The notes below the pieces were generated by a model, which worked only from the letters and a program-made list of their open reading frames with translations, did not search any database and was not told the DNA's origin. Positions 50,625 to 63,556 of a stretch of 64,000 nucleotides of DNA are shown piece after piece. The stretch's first letter is position 1, and every line of letters starts with the position of its first letter. The translations under genes were made by a program, and so were the position numbers. The stretch is from Effrenium voratum (Eukaryota; Sar; Dinophyceae; Suessiales; Symbiodiniaceae), in the NCBI GenBank assembly GCA_963377175.1, contig CAUJNA010002713.1, positions 658,368 to 722,367 on the forward strand, written 5' to 3'.

Positions 50625-52425
50625 GGGTCCGGGCTGGAGGGCGCGAGCGGGTTGGGGGTGGGTGGGGGGGTTCATGGGGGGTTCACGTGTTCTCTCTGGT
50701 TGTGTCAACTGGATTGATTGTTGACTTTCCGACTTCCTTTTCTTTGTTTGAAGGGGGGGATGGGGGGATTGCTTGGGCTTGAAGTGTGTAGCGTATCCAA
50801 AATTTGGGGGGGGAGGGGCGGGGAGGGGGAGTGCGTTTTTGATTTCCCGGGGTCATTTCCGGGAAGTGGGGAATTGCCGGGCTTGAAGTATGTGACTGCC
50901 TCTGAACGAAAAACTTGCCACGTGGATTGTGTACCCGGCTTCTCCCTTCGTGGAAGACGCCCACCCCCTTCAAAGGGAAACGTCGTCTCGGTGGATCCCT
51001 ATGCCTTGGTGTCGCGAAAGCGCTGGCGAGTTAACTCACGCAAGCTCTCCTCGCCTGGGACCAAAGCACAGCGGCCGGGCAGTTGGCAACAAGAGTCAGG
51101 GCAAGACAGGGTGTGTCTTTGAGGGTACCCCTGTGTTGGCAAGACTTTTTGAAGGAATAAAAAAGGAAGACCAGCATGTTTGGGGTCCACTCAAGATGCA
51201 CACATCCATGCACACACCCACATGGCAAATGCCACTCTCATGCGGTAACGCGGAACCACACGGCGGTTTCAAATGAATCGGGTGACAAGTGTCCCAACCT
51301 GCCGTCAATGACCCCCACCACAGTCTCACTAGAAGAAGCCCTTGACAGCCCTTATAATACTTGACAACTGGATTGAATCCATCCAACGCATCTAGGAAGA
51401 AATAGTCCGCTAGGAGGACATCTAGGGCAGGGACATATCATGCTGATCCATACATATTTAGTTCAGCCTAAAACGCAACATGATTTGGAGGATCCATGTT
51501 GTTCACCCTGCAATCCAACATAGTGTTGGAGGAGACCCGGATAAAGCTGCGTTCCTCAGCCAGGATTTAACCCACGCATTGCCGCAACTGTCTGAGCCAA
51601 CCTCCGTGCAAACACCACTACCTACAGGGACAAGTTTGCCTGGATAGCGATGGCAGCTAACCAAATTCTCAGCGTCCTGCCGTAGTGACAACCCTAGTTT
51701 TCCAGTTCGGATACCCAGCTGTACTGGGTGACAAACGCAATACTTCTCCAGCCCGACAGAAGGAAATCCCCAGAAGTTACCTTTTTCGTCGGCGAGGTCT
51801 TGCTTTATCCCTCATGCAGTTGCTTCGGTTTGTCGCAGACTCACCGTTTTTACGGAATCTCCTCCCAGTTGCCCAAAGGACCCACGCAAAAAGGTTCAGC
51901 TTCTTGGGGCCATGATGAAAACGGGGACCCAAATCGAAGATCAAGAGGTCGATTCGCTTTTGGCGAGCGAGTCCTCTTTGGATGCCGTTGGTTGTTTGTA
52001 CGAACATAGTAAAGCGGGCAACGCCATTTGCCACAATAACAACTTTATTCGAAATACCAGCTGAGGTTTGCTCGCTGCATTTCGTTGTTTCTCATGGCTT
52101 GGCCCCCGGATCCTGGGCGTGGACGTGAGAATGCCACACCATTAGAACCATTCTAATCGAAAGACCGCAAAACCAATTTCACCCAAACATTTCTGTCTTA
52201 CCTAAAAACAAAGACAAAACCCCTAAAACCAGTAAAAACAAAAAACACCCCTAAACCAACTTTTAACCGAAAAACCAATTAGACATGTATTTTGCCTCAA
52301 CCGAATTTTTACGAAAACCCCCCCCCAAAAAAAAAACAAAAAAAAGCGGGCGAGGTCTCGCTCGCTCCTTCCGTCTGAGAGCGTCTGAGAGCGAGCGTCC
52401 GGGGGGCCCGGCTCTTGGGGTCGCC

Positions 52426-52499
52426 ATGGCCCGGGCTGGGCTCCAAGACGAGGTGGAGGCTGTCCTACCGATCGGCGTAGGTCCCAGCGAGTGGCTGGG
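52426..52499 (+). CDS. Candidate first exon of an unknown plus-strand gene
   Basis: GTCGCCATGGCC is a strong start context. The frame encodes MARAGLQDEVEAVLPIGVGP then SEWLG and reaches a GG|GTGAGG donor in phase 2. It lies 1.8 kb from the start of the bL19m gene and points away from it. No known domain is recognised. Confidence 0.38.
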
Positions 52500-52526
52500 G
52501 TGAGGGGTCAATCACCTTCCCTCAAG

Positions 52527-52660
52527 AAGGTCCTCCAGATGTTTGAGAGCTTAGAAGAAATTGGTACCAACTTTCCTTTTTTTTTTTTTTTGGTCTATTT
52601 TTTAGTAGGGGAACCCAGAACCCCCCAAAAATGATAAAAGGGCACTACTGGGGGACATAG
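52527..52660. mobile_element. Family A inverted-repeat element
   Basis: Diverged copy with a long T-run, starting 28 bases after the candidate first plus-strand exon's donor. Confidence 0.75.
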
Positions 52661-53821
52661 CTCAAAACGGGTGGTTTGGAGCCCGTTGGTTTGGTGGATT
52701 GGTTGAGTTTTCGGGTGGATTCGTGGTTTTTCGAATTTGTGTCCGCCAGTTCGGTGGGGGGGGGGGCTCAAGGGAAACCAAAAGGATATCCATTCTTGCT
52801 TCTTTTTGGGGACAAAGCCGCATGAAAGTGGGTCAAACATGTGCTTTTGATTGGAGTCAATCTAAAGTCCCAACCGTGTAATGCTGGGTAGGTGCCCCTA
52901 AATACCTCACACGCTGCATTGGTACATAAATGGTAGAGCTTCCAGATTCAAGGGACACCAAAAGGAAAACACGCCTTTGGAAGGCATTTGGAGACAAAGC
53001 CGTATGAAGGTGGGTCGAACACGGGCTGACCCAAAGTGGGTTGCCCTGGTAAATGGGAACAACGACTAAACTTGCGGTCCCCTGGTGGCGTTTATTTTGA
53101 CCCATGCCCACGTGGATGCCCGACTCTCACTCAAGTGGATTGTGACCAACAAAAAGAACATCTCATGACATCTCATTTCGTCGCTGCTGAGATGGACTTA
53201 AACTGCGCAGATGTGTGGCCCAGCTTGGGAAGCAAGTATTTCTGGCGATGCCAAGAGGAACAGGGAACGCCCGGCTTTTGACACCCAAGGTCGTACAGCT
53301 CTAAAAAATGAGAGACGCGTGCAGTAAGTCTGACAGGTCTAAATCGGTCTAAGTGTGTGGTAGTAAAAAGTTTGTCTTGAAGGGGGGAACGTCCCCAGGG
53401 GTAGGCTCTCAAAGATGTTAAAACCACCTGCAAGAGGAACTTAAATACAAAGCCCCCCTCGAAAAAGCAAGCTAAGCAATGTGAACACTTGGTATCCCCC
53501 CCTTTGAAAATGACCCGGCCAACAAAAATGAAAGAAAAGGACCCAACGTCCAAAGGAGTTGACACCCAAACAAAGATCAACAAGCACCCAACCATCTGGA
53601 GGGTTTCGGGGCTGTTGGGGTATCACTTGGGCTTACTGTTGCCTGGTTGAACCGGTCCCTTTGGTTCCTTAGCGACAAAAAATGTAACCTCACCACAACA
53701 CATACCCGTATATATTTTGACAACACCATGCTAGTAGAACCAAGAGTCAATCGTCAAGTGATCCTTCCCAGGCCCGTTCTTTGGCAGCCACCCCAGAGCC
53801 TTTCTGGGCAGAGACCCAATA

Positions 53822-53934
53822 CTAGGTCCTCCAGTAGAAAGGTTAGAATAAGGGTACCCTTTTTCTCTGTAGGCTATTTTAGTAGGGGAACCCTCCCCGA
53901 AAAACGGGAGAGAAGGCACTACTGGGGGACCTAG
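53822..53934. mobile_element. Family A inverted-repeat element
   Basis: Well-kept copy with both 16-bp ends and an internal CTCCCCGAAAAACGGGAG hairpin. Confidence 0.85.
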
Positions 53935-54069
53935 AATGGCCTACAGGTGTTGGGCAAGACTTGTTGTTGGGGCGCTCACAGCCATGCGCAGCCCTCTCCT
54001 CAGCCATGGCCCTGCAAAACGGCCGATCGATCCGCGGATCGGCAATGTTGGACGGAGGTGCACAAAGAA

Positions 54070-54205
54070 TAATGTTGACCCAGGATTCATAAACCAGTCC
54101 CATTATTAGGGGGGGTGTTCCCTCCAAAAGTGATGAATCCCCACTAAAAGGGGACACCCCCCTATTAATCAACCAGGGGTTCTGCTTAATCCGGGCTTAA
54201 CATTA
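54070..54205. mobile_element. Family D inverted-repeat element
   Basis: Complete copy in the opposite orientation, from TAATGTTGACCCAGGATT to AATCCGGGCTTAACATTA. Confidence 0.82.
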
Positions 54206-54775
54206 CCAGAGAGTTGCGGAAATCGGTATTCGGCTTTGAACTGGGGAGGATATACTAAACTGTAACGGGAGGTGGGTCGCCTGGGTTGGACATTTTCAAC
54301 CAGGCGCTGTTCAGCCCACTGCAAAGCGAAAGTGTACGAGGAAGGGACCTGTGTTGGGTTGTAGGCCACTTTGGTCGCACACGGCAGCGAATCTTTAAAT
54401 CTGCAATCGTGTCACCCAGGATACCAATGACCCCCAGCGGTCAAACTTCAGGAGTGTGGATGCGACCCCATAGATGTCGCTATGTCGCTGTTGGAGAAAC
54501 CGGGCGAGGCACACATGACCGGAATCAAAATCCAAAAATCCCGTACCCCCAGTGAACATCCCAATCCAACCACTAAAATAAAGCCTCAACTGGGTGGTGA
54601 ATTCACCTACCAACCAAAATGGGATCCCATTGACCCACAGCCAGTTTTGGAGGGGCTAAAAAAGGAACAGCACAGACCCACAGACCCACAACTCTCAGAC
54701 CCACGGATCCCAAAAACCCGTGTTGACAACCACAGCCATCGGTCGCAGCGACCTCTTCATGTAGCGAATCATCAG

Positions 54776-54916
54776 CGCTAAACTTGCAAAATCCGATGAA
54801 TTATCTGATTCAGAAACCCTTCCGCCATCTGACCCGAAGGCGGAGAAGCCGCGTCCGGCCACTCCCCAAGGCTCGGCCTTTGCCGGCTGCTCAGGCCCTG
54901 AGTGCGCGTCAGGCGC
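54776..54916 (+). CDS. Candidate second exon of the unknown plus-strand gene
   Basis: An ATCAG acceptor accepts phase 2 from the previous exon. It encodes AKLAKSDELSDSETLPPSDP and a Lys/Pro-rich stretch, and ends at a GC|GTGAGA donor in phase 2. It is acidic and serine-rich, probably disordered. Confidence 0.33.
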
Positions 54917-55024
54917 GTGAGAAGCGAGCCACGCAGGCCACCAGAGCCCATGGTGGTCCATGCGTAGGTCTCCAAGTACGGGGGGGAAAAGGCCATCGAA
55001 CTTCGGGGATCCGTGTGCACCAAG

Positions 55025-55112
55025 CATAGGTGGTTCCAACCATAGGTGGTTCCAACCATAGGTGGTTCCAACCATAGGTGGTTCCAACCATAGGTGGTTC
55101 CAACCATAGGTG
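55025..55112. repeat. 16-bp tandem repeat
   Basis: Five and a half exact copies of CATAGGTGGTTCCAAC. Confidence 0.95.
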
Positions 55113-55225
55113 TCCTTTTTGGGAAAATAGATGATGGATTGAACCACCAGGTAAACCAGGAATCGCCACCGAGTTTTCTGCCATTTTTCAGCCAAAAAGG
55201 ACGCCGATGTGTCTATGGTTTCAAA

Positions 55226-55258
55226 GTGGTGCGAAATGGATTTCGTCCATCCACAGTA
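55226..55258. mobile_element. Family B right end only
   Basis: AGTGGTGCGAAATGGATTTC then GTCCATCCACAGTA; no left partner found nearby. Confidence 0.6.
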
Positions 55259-55717
55259 GAGTCTTGGTAAGGGTTTATGCTTCACCGGATCTGCTTTCAG
55301 GGTTGCTGCGCGCAAGGTTGTTTATCAAAACCAGCGACCAGACATGCGCGGACATCTTTTTGAATGGGGTACCCTCTACAATCAAGGTGTCCCTTCAAGA
55401 GGAACTTGAGTGTCATCATCCCCTTAGCATTCCTTCCGAGATTAACCACTGTCAGTCAACACTACTCTAGAAGCCACCCACAAGGTTTTGCAGATGACCC
55501 CTCCTATACCCTCCAGAACCCCATGCAACGGTTTCAAGAGATTTCCCAAAAATCAACAAACATGAAAACACATGTTTGAGCTAGAAAAGCTAATCTGGCA
55601 ATACTAATTATCGTAGCTTGCCCAACATACAAACATTATTCTGTCATTTTGCTGGGCTGTCCCCAGATCTGCCAAAAGCTCCACTTTTCGCCGGTGAAAT
55701 GGACACCCAACCACTGA

Positions 55718-55846
55718 ACAGGGATCCGGATGCATTATACACCTGAACATTGCAACTTGTAAATGGTGGTGTCCAACTTTATTTTGGTGGAAAAAGCAAC
55801 ATGCAACTCAAATGGTTGCAAAATGAATTTCTTTTAAGGAGCCCTG
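55718..55846. repeat. Dispersed repeat G, copy 2
   Basis: About 80 percent identical by eye to 23801-23930, in the same orientation. Confidence 0.75.
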
Positions 55847-56312
55847 CTAAACCAACGAAAATCACATAAAACACCTAAGGAACCGGACGGCCGGGAACCA
55901 CCAAGTCTAACACAGCAAGCTTGGACAAGCGCCTCAAAAAGGGTGCCTTAAAAGGAAAACCCGACCCAAAATGGTTCCCTTTGACTTCCTTCAACTGGCC
56001 AGTTCGCGGATTTAGATTAAATCTGGCGCATTCGCCTGCCAGATTTCATCTAAATCCGCCAAATACAGCCAAGTGAAGCACACCTCAAGTGGGGTGCGCA
56101 AACAAACCCACAAACAAACAAACGAACAAACAACCAACAAACAACAGCTGTCAACAAACGTCACGCAACTAACAACAACAGCAAGCACTAGTACTAGGCT
56201 AAAGGAACGAGCAAGAACGAAAGCCAAACGTTGATTTTGTTTTTTTTTTACCACCCAATGAAAATTTCATGCCGAACGAGACCCCAAAGACACGCAGCAC
56301 ACTTGGCCCCAG

Positions 56313-56405
56313 GCGAGCAGCTGGGCCCTCTGCAGCTGAATTTTCGAGCCAAGAAGCCGCCGGAAATCCGAGGATCGGGGATGGCCGATTCGAGTCCCTC
56401 GCGCT
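56313..56405 (+). CDS. Candidate third exon of the unknown plus-strand gene
   Basis: CCCCAG acceptor and CT|GTGACG donor, both phase 2. Encodes RAAGPSAAEFSSQEAAGNPR then IGDGRFESLA. The phase agreement is the only support. Confidence 0.25.
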
Positions 56406-56820
56406 GTGACGTTGGGGTCCCCTAAACTCACCTCCAACTTTGGGGAACACGAAACTCCACCGATTTTATTTTTGTTGGCATTGTTTTCTCTTTTTGGGGC
56501 TAATACCAGCCAAAAATTGAGCATGCGTTTTCTTTTTGCGTGTTTCTTTGGGGGGGGGGGGGGCAAAAGAGCAGCCGTATGTGGCCCTAAGTGGCTCAGT
56601 TCCCAATTGCCTCAAAAACCTGAAAGGTAGAAAAAGGGAAGACCCGTTCTGTTGGGCTTGACTCATGTTGACTATCTTCATTCATTTGAGTCACTTGCTC
56701 AAAACCCGGTACGAAAATGGTCGACCCAGAACCCTGTAAAGAACTAAGAAGGCGGCTACAGCTATTTATGGCTGGGATCGTCCCTTACTAACCTTCACTT
56801 ACCCGGGTATTTGCTGAACC

Positions 56821-56907
56821 CCCCTGGAAAAAGCATAATTCCAGTAGTTGTAGTTTCCCTTTACAACCGGCAAGGGCAAACAATGAATATTCTTAAGCAA
56901 GTGGAAG
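56821..56907. mobile_element. Family E element, partial
   Basis: Diverged copy keeping CCAGTAGTTGTAGTTTCCC and the right end CTTAAGCAAGTGGAAG. Confidence 0.55.
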
Positions 56908-58999
56908 TTTTCAGTGGGGAAGCCACGCAAAAAGGGGCTGAGAGGCTTACGTCCACTTGTCGCAACCATTGCAATACATCACCGTGCCTTCGGCTGTTTG
57001 CTAAACCAAATTCCTGACATGCTTGGCCCTTTGCTTGGCCCTTTTTGAAACATGAGGAGAAATGGATGGCCAAAGGAAGTCCGACAACACAAACCTTTGA
57101 GGGTCACATATTTTTTGAACACTGCCATACCCCCCCCCAAAAAAAAAAGGAAGCTAGCTAGATTGCCTTTGAGCACTTGCGTACTTTCAATGGTGAGAAA
57201 CAACTTCCGCATGCAAGAAGGCTTCGGAGAACAACAAAATGGTTCACTTTGATTGGCCCAAATCGCAATTTGCCTGCAATGACCGAATGGCCATTGATCA
57301 AGGACCGCATGGATACTAGTTGTTTGTTGGTTCTTCTATGCCGCAGCCACTGAAATAAAGGTCACGGACCGCCTTGCGAGCGTACATTCGGGCATAAAAG
57401 CATCCTTACTGCCGAACACATTATGCCGGTTATTTTTTAAAGGTTTCCAAACAACAAGAAACAAAGGGACCCGGTCTTGCAGGATTTTGTGAGGAACCGC
57501 GCTAGGTTTCGCCTCCTTTCTACAGACTTTCTTGGAGGATAAACTTGGGGCAGTTGAACAAAAACACCTCCAGCAGGACCTCCCAATGGCTGGCAAATGG
57601 TCTGTGGAATGACCTGGCAATGGCTGTTTTGGGGTTACTTGCCAGCCATTGGGGGGTTTTGGCAGCCGATTTCGTTGGTATCTTTCGTGGTTTTTGGATT
57701 CCCCGGAGCCCTGCTCTAGGCTCACATCTTTGCGCTTCGCCATGGATGGGCCGCTTTTCAGCCACATCCGATGCGTTTTGATTTTTCTGCGGCTGGCCTT
57801 CTCAGAAAAAAAGGGCAAGCAAAATTGAGTCTGCTGGATTTTTCGGTTTTGCCCACACACACCAGAACCCCCTCCCCTAGAACGGATGAGCAGCTCGCAG
57901 CGAGCAAGGTTGTCGTGCCCGTGGGTCACACCACGAGAATAATTTCCCGAATGCAAAGCCACTGGGAAACAAAGCATATCACGGCAATCTTCCACAGTGA
58001 CCGTTTTCAGGTAGACACAACGCATGGTAAGATATCGCGTGCTCAACTTACCTACTTCATACTGTAGCCTCCACATCACGGGCTCCAAAAACAGCATTCG
58101 AGGAATTCCCGGGACCTTAACAAGATGGGGTTCCATGTTTACCTCACTTCCCATCGAGTGAACTGAGTGGACTGGCAAAGAAAGAGTAACCTTCACTTCC
58201 AACCAACATGGTCCAAGCCCAAAAAGTGACGGAAGTCCGAAACAGAAATCACCAGGAAGCAACAATTCCATGTGGACCAGGGGGGCATTGAACGACACCG
58301 TGCTGCCTGAAGCATTTCTGGCCCAGCTGACTGAGAAAGGCTGCCATGCCACCCCATGGCCTTTGGCCGCAAGGTGTTTTTGCTTCTGGACTTCCAGATG
58401 CGCATATCTGATTGTCAACTCTTTTCAACATATTGGGTGGCTCGTCTTTTTCGGGCGGACCCCAAAATGGATTTGGGTTTCCTTTTGGTTTCCCTTTAAC
58501 ATCACCCCAAAGGGGCACCCTTTAAAAAAACACATATTTGAACCACCACTCTTCAAGGAATTTCATGGTTTCCATGTCTCTCTCCTAGGTATGTGTCTGT
58601 TGCAGCAAATTTCGGCAAAGGGCATGTATCATTTGCCCAAAACCCGGGCTTCTTTGGTTCTACTCGCTTGCCCAAAGGACCTGGACGTAACAGCCTTGCC
58701 TTTTGGAACCTTGACACAAGATATCCCAAAAACCAAAAAAAACAAAAGATCGATTTGCTTTGGGCCTCACTTCCTGAGTGGACTGGCTGAGAAAAGAAAC
58801 CAAAATGTTTATTTACCGCTCAAATGGTCCAAGCCCAAAAAGTGACGAAAGTCCGAAACGGAACTCTGGAAGTGAGAAAAGCAAATTCCGGGTTTCGGCT
58901 TTGTCCATCAACGGGCACAAGGGTCTAAAAGCTGAGCCCCCCAGGCACTCACCTGGAATTTCTTTATGCGCGTGGCTCATGCGCGTTGCCGACGCACAG

Positions 59000-59078
59000 T
59001 TTCGCTCAGGCGTGGCAAAGAACGCACACCCAGTTGCCCAGTGAAAACGCTGGAGCCCTTCGCGGTCATGGGCGTGAT
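59000..59078 (+). CDS. Candidate fourth exon of the unknown plus-strand gene
   Basis: A GCACAG acceptor in phase 2 leads into FAQAWQRTHTQLPSENAGAL then RGHGRDY. The 3' border is unclear. Weak support. Confidence 0.22.
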
Positions 59079-59183
59079 TACTCCGTCCACATTCCCAAAC
59101 AAATGGAGAGTTTTGGACAAACGAAAAAGCGGGGATACGGAGGGAGCGGAGATATGGGGGAATTCCCTTGGCGCCATTTCCCA

Positions 59184-59301
59184 TACTGTGGATGGACAGA
59201 ATCCTGCACCACTTTGAAACCATGGGAAACCATTGGTATCTACAGGGAAATGCGCATTCCAGGGCTTCTTATATGGTGCAGGAATTCGTCCATCCACAGT
59301 A
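59184..59301. mobile_element. Family B inverted-repeat element
   Basis: Complete copy with both ends. Confidence 0.85.
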
Positions 59302-60387
59302 TCAAACTTAGTCAAGGTGCATTTAGGGGGAATTCTCCCCCGCATCCCTGCTTCCCCCTGTTTCCCTGCTAGTTGGTTTCCCTGTGACATTTTGTTCGCA
59401 ATTGTTGTCAAGTGGGGAGCGCAACAAACAAGAAATGGCTTTGGGTGTCAAAAAATGTTTTTTCCCCGAAATGGGATTTGCCCTGGTAAATGGAGACGTG
59501 GACTAACACCAAAAAGATCCATATCCTGGTGGCTTCTAGTTTGACCCAGATGTCTCCAGCAGCCCATCCGCTGAGCAACTGGGGCAAGCCTTCCGCGAAG
59601 TTGCTGACACGCTCTCAGGAGCTGGGGAATGGAACGTCCTCAGCCGGGGGGTCGGGGGTTTGGCAAAAAGTCCGAGCTGCGTGGCAAAACCTGTTCAACT
59701 CACATAATAATCAGGTTATGCCATGGTTATTTTAATGCTAAGGGTACCAAACTGTCACTCAAGTTGTAACCGTGGCTATGACCTACTAAGTTGCTTGAAC
59801 TCCAACTACTCCTTTTGCAAGCGCAGTGAAAAAAAAGAAACAACGCTTACAATGGCCTCAAGGCATCCTCTGCCATGCCAACGAAGGAGGGTAACCAGTT
59901 TCAACCAAACATGGTGGCTGCCCTTGCTCCCATTAATATGACACCTGCAGGAAACCACCTGGAAGATCAGCTTCCCTACTGGAGTGTCAGGTGCCGTCTT
60001 AGTAGAGGGTGTCTGTGTGTGTGACTAGCGCAATTGACGCTCGCCCATCTCGTCTCGGCGACCATGTTTAGGGAAATGACCACTTCTGTGATACAACAAA
60101 AAGGGCCTAACCCCAAAGACCAATAAGACTCATCCCCCTTCCTAAAGAAGAGATTCCCAAAAGTATCACAGGATTTGGACAAACCCCGCAAAAATCCCAC
60201 AAGCCTGAAGCGCTCGCCAGGCCGCATCCTCATGCAGCCGGCGCTGAGCCTCCGCCCTTGGCGCCGGGGCCGGGGTCGGCGCTGGAGCCTGGGATTCCAA
60301 GCCTCGGAACGAGATGGAACGAGGCCATCTTGACTGGGGGTAGAGGTGTAACCAACCCTAGGGGGAAAAAAAATGAAAACCCTAGAG

Positions 60388-60488
60388 GTGCAACCAACCA
60401 ACCACAACCAACCAACCAACCAACCAACCAACCAGCCAGCCAGCCAACCAACCAACCAACCAACCAACCAACCAACCAACCAACCAAC
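60388..60488. repeat. CCAA tetranucleotide microsatellite
   Basis: Nearly pure (AACC)n with a few CAGC variants; open frames here are repeat artefacts. Confidence 0.95.
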
Positions 60489-62967
60489 CCTAGAGGTGTA
60501 ACCAACCCAGCCCTAGAAAAACGATGAAAAACATCTAGCCCCAGGGGGAACAAAACACCGGATTTTGGAAATAGGACCCCAACTAAATCCCAAGTTCTAA
60601 TGGCAAGGCCCCCATGATCCACTCCTTCACAGCCCATGAAGGCCCCCCCAACCAACCTTTCATGGTGGGTAGAAAGCTCAACCACAGAGGGCCTCAAATG
60701 CAAATCCAAACCAGAATAAACCACCAAGAGGAAACCTGAAACTCTGGGCTACGCCGAATAGAACGTATATTCAAATGTTGCTGTGTGTTCAGCCTACCCT
60801 GACATCTGAAATGGCTTTGGAGTTCTCCTTTCGACGGCAAAGCCTGGTGAAAAAACCAGTATAATTTGGGGTCGGGGATTTGGTCGCCCTTTCCTCACCC
60901 GAGTTCTAAGCCTGAAGAGCCTGAAGAGCCAAAGAACCCCCTACAAAATTTGACTATGGAGCCCAACAAAAAACTCACCAAAAAAGAGATCCCCTCTAAA
61001 AAGGTGGGTTTGTTGTTGGTTCCACTTCCCGAGCCACCTGAAACAGCCCCAATAACCTGAAACGTTGGTTGGTTGAGTCCACTTTTAGCCGGGAAACCAA
61101 CGCAAGGAAAGGGATTTTGAGAGCACCCCTGGATAAGGTTGGAAAGTGGTGAAGTGGTGCGAAATGGATTTCGCCAACATCCACAGCGTGGCCTTAAACA
61201 CGCGAACACACGAGCACCGTCTAGATTTGGATGAAAATGTTGACAGACCTCCAAATCCAAAGATGGCTTGCAGCTTTGGGTGGTATTGGGCCCAGCCCTT
61301 TGCTTAAATCACGTTTACCCCACTAGTGTTAGAACCGCCTCAAAGCAGCTTCAAAGGTGCATGCGGCTTGGTTGCTCAAACCAATAGCCAAAATAAAACA
61401 CTGGTCTCCTGGACAGCTAGTCAAGGAACGAGCAAATGTCGCAACAAGCCTTGCTTGCCTGCTCAGGCGGCTCGCTCTCGAAAAGAGAGAGCTGTCCGCA
61501 CGCGTGACAGCGACGAACTCAAAACAAAATCCATCAAAACACATTTGCCGAACCCAACACTACCAACCAAAACTGACACGTTGAATCAACCGGCCAATCC
61601 GGTTGAGGCAGCGATTCGCATGCTGAGCAGCACTGCCTGGATTTGACGGAAGGGACGAACAACAAGTGGAAAAGGAAAATTGAAGCCAACCCCTGCCAGA
61701 CTTGGGTCACCACTCTTTCACCCTACCCTGCCCTGCTTTCGTTTCGAAAACCGTGACCTACGTCTAGCCCGTGAGCTCACTCACTTAGGGAAAAGGGGGC
61801 GCGTCAGCCGGAAACCTGGCCGCGGAGTGCCCAAACTGGGCCGGGCCTTCAACCGTCGTCAGCCCGCAGGACTGCCAGTTTCCATGGCATTGGTCGCTGA
61901 GGAGGGCCACGTCTTCCGCTTCCTCTGCCCACCATCGAAGGGTTGAATCATACCCCTTGGCTTCCCTGGTTTTCAACCCACTATATACCGCTTTTGGGGA
62001 GAGGGGTATGAACATCAACCGGCCTTTTAGGTTCGTTTTTCCAGGGGTATGTAAAAGAAGCACATGTAACGTACGAGCATCCCTGGACACCAAAAAATAC
62101 TTGGCAACTGCGGTTGCTAGGCGCGCGTCTTGCCAAGCACTGCGCGCGCGGCAGGCACGCAAGCCGCAAACGCTGAAAACAAAGCCCCCAAGTGAAGAAA
62201 ACGCGTGATGCAAGAACTTGGCAAGAACCATAGAGACGCTGCTTTAAAGGAGTACATGAGACGATATACACGCACGGGAGCGTTCGTTGGTTGAAAGGAC
62301 CCGCCAGGGCCCCGAAACGCGTCATTCATAGACACTACGACTGTTAGGATGCACGCGGCGCAAGCAATCGCGTTGCCTTTCGACGAATTTCAAGCCCCCG
62401 TGGGCGATGTTCGGTTCGAGCTACCACCATAAAGGGTCAGCCCCACGAAGCAATGAGCCGCGGGCTTGCTTGAAGCTTTAATTCGCTAACGCTGCTGCTA
62501 GACGGGATTCCGACGCCTTTGAAGCAAAGGGGCGCCTGCGGTTTTGCCACAGCATCGCTCCCAATGCAATCGCGCCCACCCCATTCTCAAGCGCAAAGGG
62601 GTGTCAACCGATGAAAGAAAAGGCGTGTCTCAAATCAGCGACGCCCTGCGTAAGTTAATCCTCCGGCTTGCGGGCGCCGGCTTCGGGAACGCGACGCGCG
62701 AAATGGCTAAACGCACACGGGTGGTGTCCGGGGCTAATCCATGGTACCTTGGGAGAAGTTCGCGGTGTGAAAGGCCAGAACAACTCAGGTATGTGTCCAG
62801 TCCGGACAGGTGAGATATAAAAAGCGGACCGGTCCCAGGTCCCACTCTGCTCAATGTCAACCTTCGGAGGCCCGAAGCAGAGCTTGGGTTTCCGCGGGGC
62901 GTTTCTGCGACCTTCGGAGCCCAAAAAAAAATGGCTCACCGATGTGGCACCGAACAACCGACAAGGC

Positions 62968-63097
62968 TAATGTTGACCCAGGATAAATAAACCTGTCCCA
63001 TTACTAGCGGGGTGTTCCCTCCAAAAGTGATGAATCACCACTAAAAGGGGACACCCCTAGTAATCAACCAGGGTCTATTAATCCGGGGTTAACATTA
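62968..63097. mobile_element. Family D inverted-repeat element
   Basis: Complete copy nearly identical to 54070-54205. Confidence 0.85.
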
Positions 63098-63448
63098 AAT
63101 CTTCTTGTGAACTCGTCAGGGGGCATGGACCACTACAAGCGAACAAAAGAAAACACAAGGATCGAAACGTGAAACCAGGAACACGTAATAGTGTAGCAGT
63201 GCGGCTTGCCAATATCATAGACAGAACGGTTTTCAAAAGATACCCCTTGCAACGCGGTAGCTAACGAGGTGCTGCGAGCAAAAAAAGAAAAAGACAAAGA
63301 AGAAGAACAACAACAAAAAACACGACTTGCACAAGGGCAACGCTGGCCCAGCCAAAGGAAAACAAACGAAAGGCTCCCAACAGCTTCTATCCCTGGGTTC
63401 TCGTCCACTTTGGCTCGCATCTGATTCTGATGTTGAAGCAACAAGTTA

Positions 63449-63556
63449 CTTACCCCTTAAAACTCCAAGCAACCTGGGGAAGTTCTCATCTTTTACAGCC
63501 ATATAGCCCATGTCACCCCTAAAAAGTTGAGAAAAGTGGTGTTTTTAAGAGGTAAG
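63449..63556. mobile_element. Family C inverted-repeat element
   Basis: Third copy, with a few substitutions and the same ends. Confidence 0.82.

Noticed and set aside
50289..50708. Larger minus-strand frame extending exon 1 to 50289
   Set aside because: The part beyond 50502 is Trp/Phe/Gly-rich and looks intronic; stopping at the GTGGCA donor rebuilds a conserved motif.
57336..58418. A 360-residue minus-strand open frame
   Set aside because: No motif. It crosses a dispersed host repeat (the ATGGTCCAAGCCCAAAAAGT region) and other frames of equal quality overlap it. It could still contain an exon near 57900-58130.
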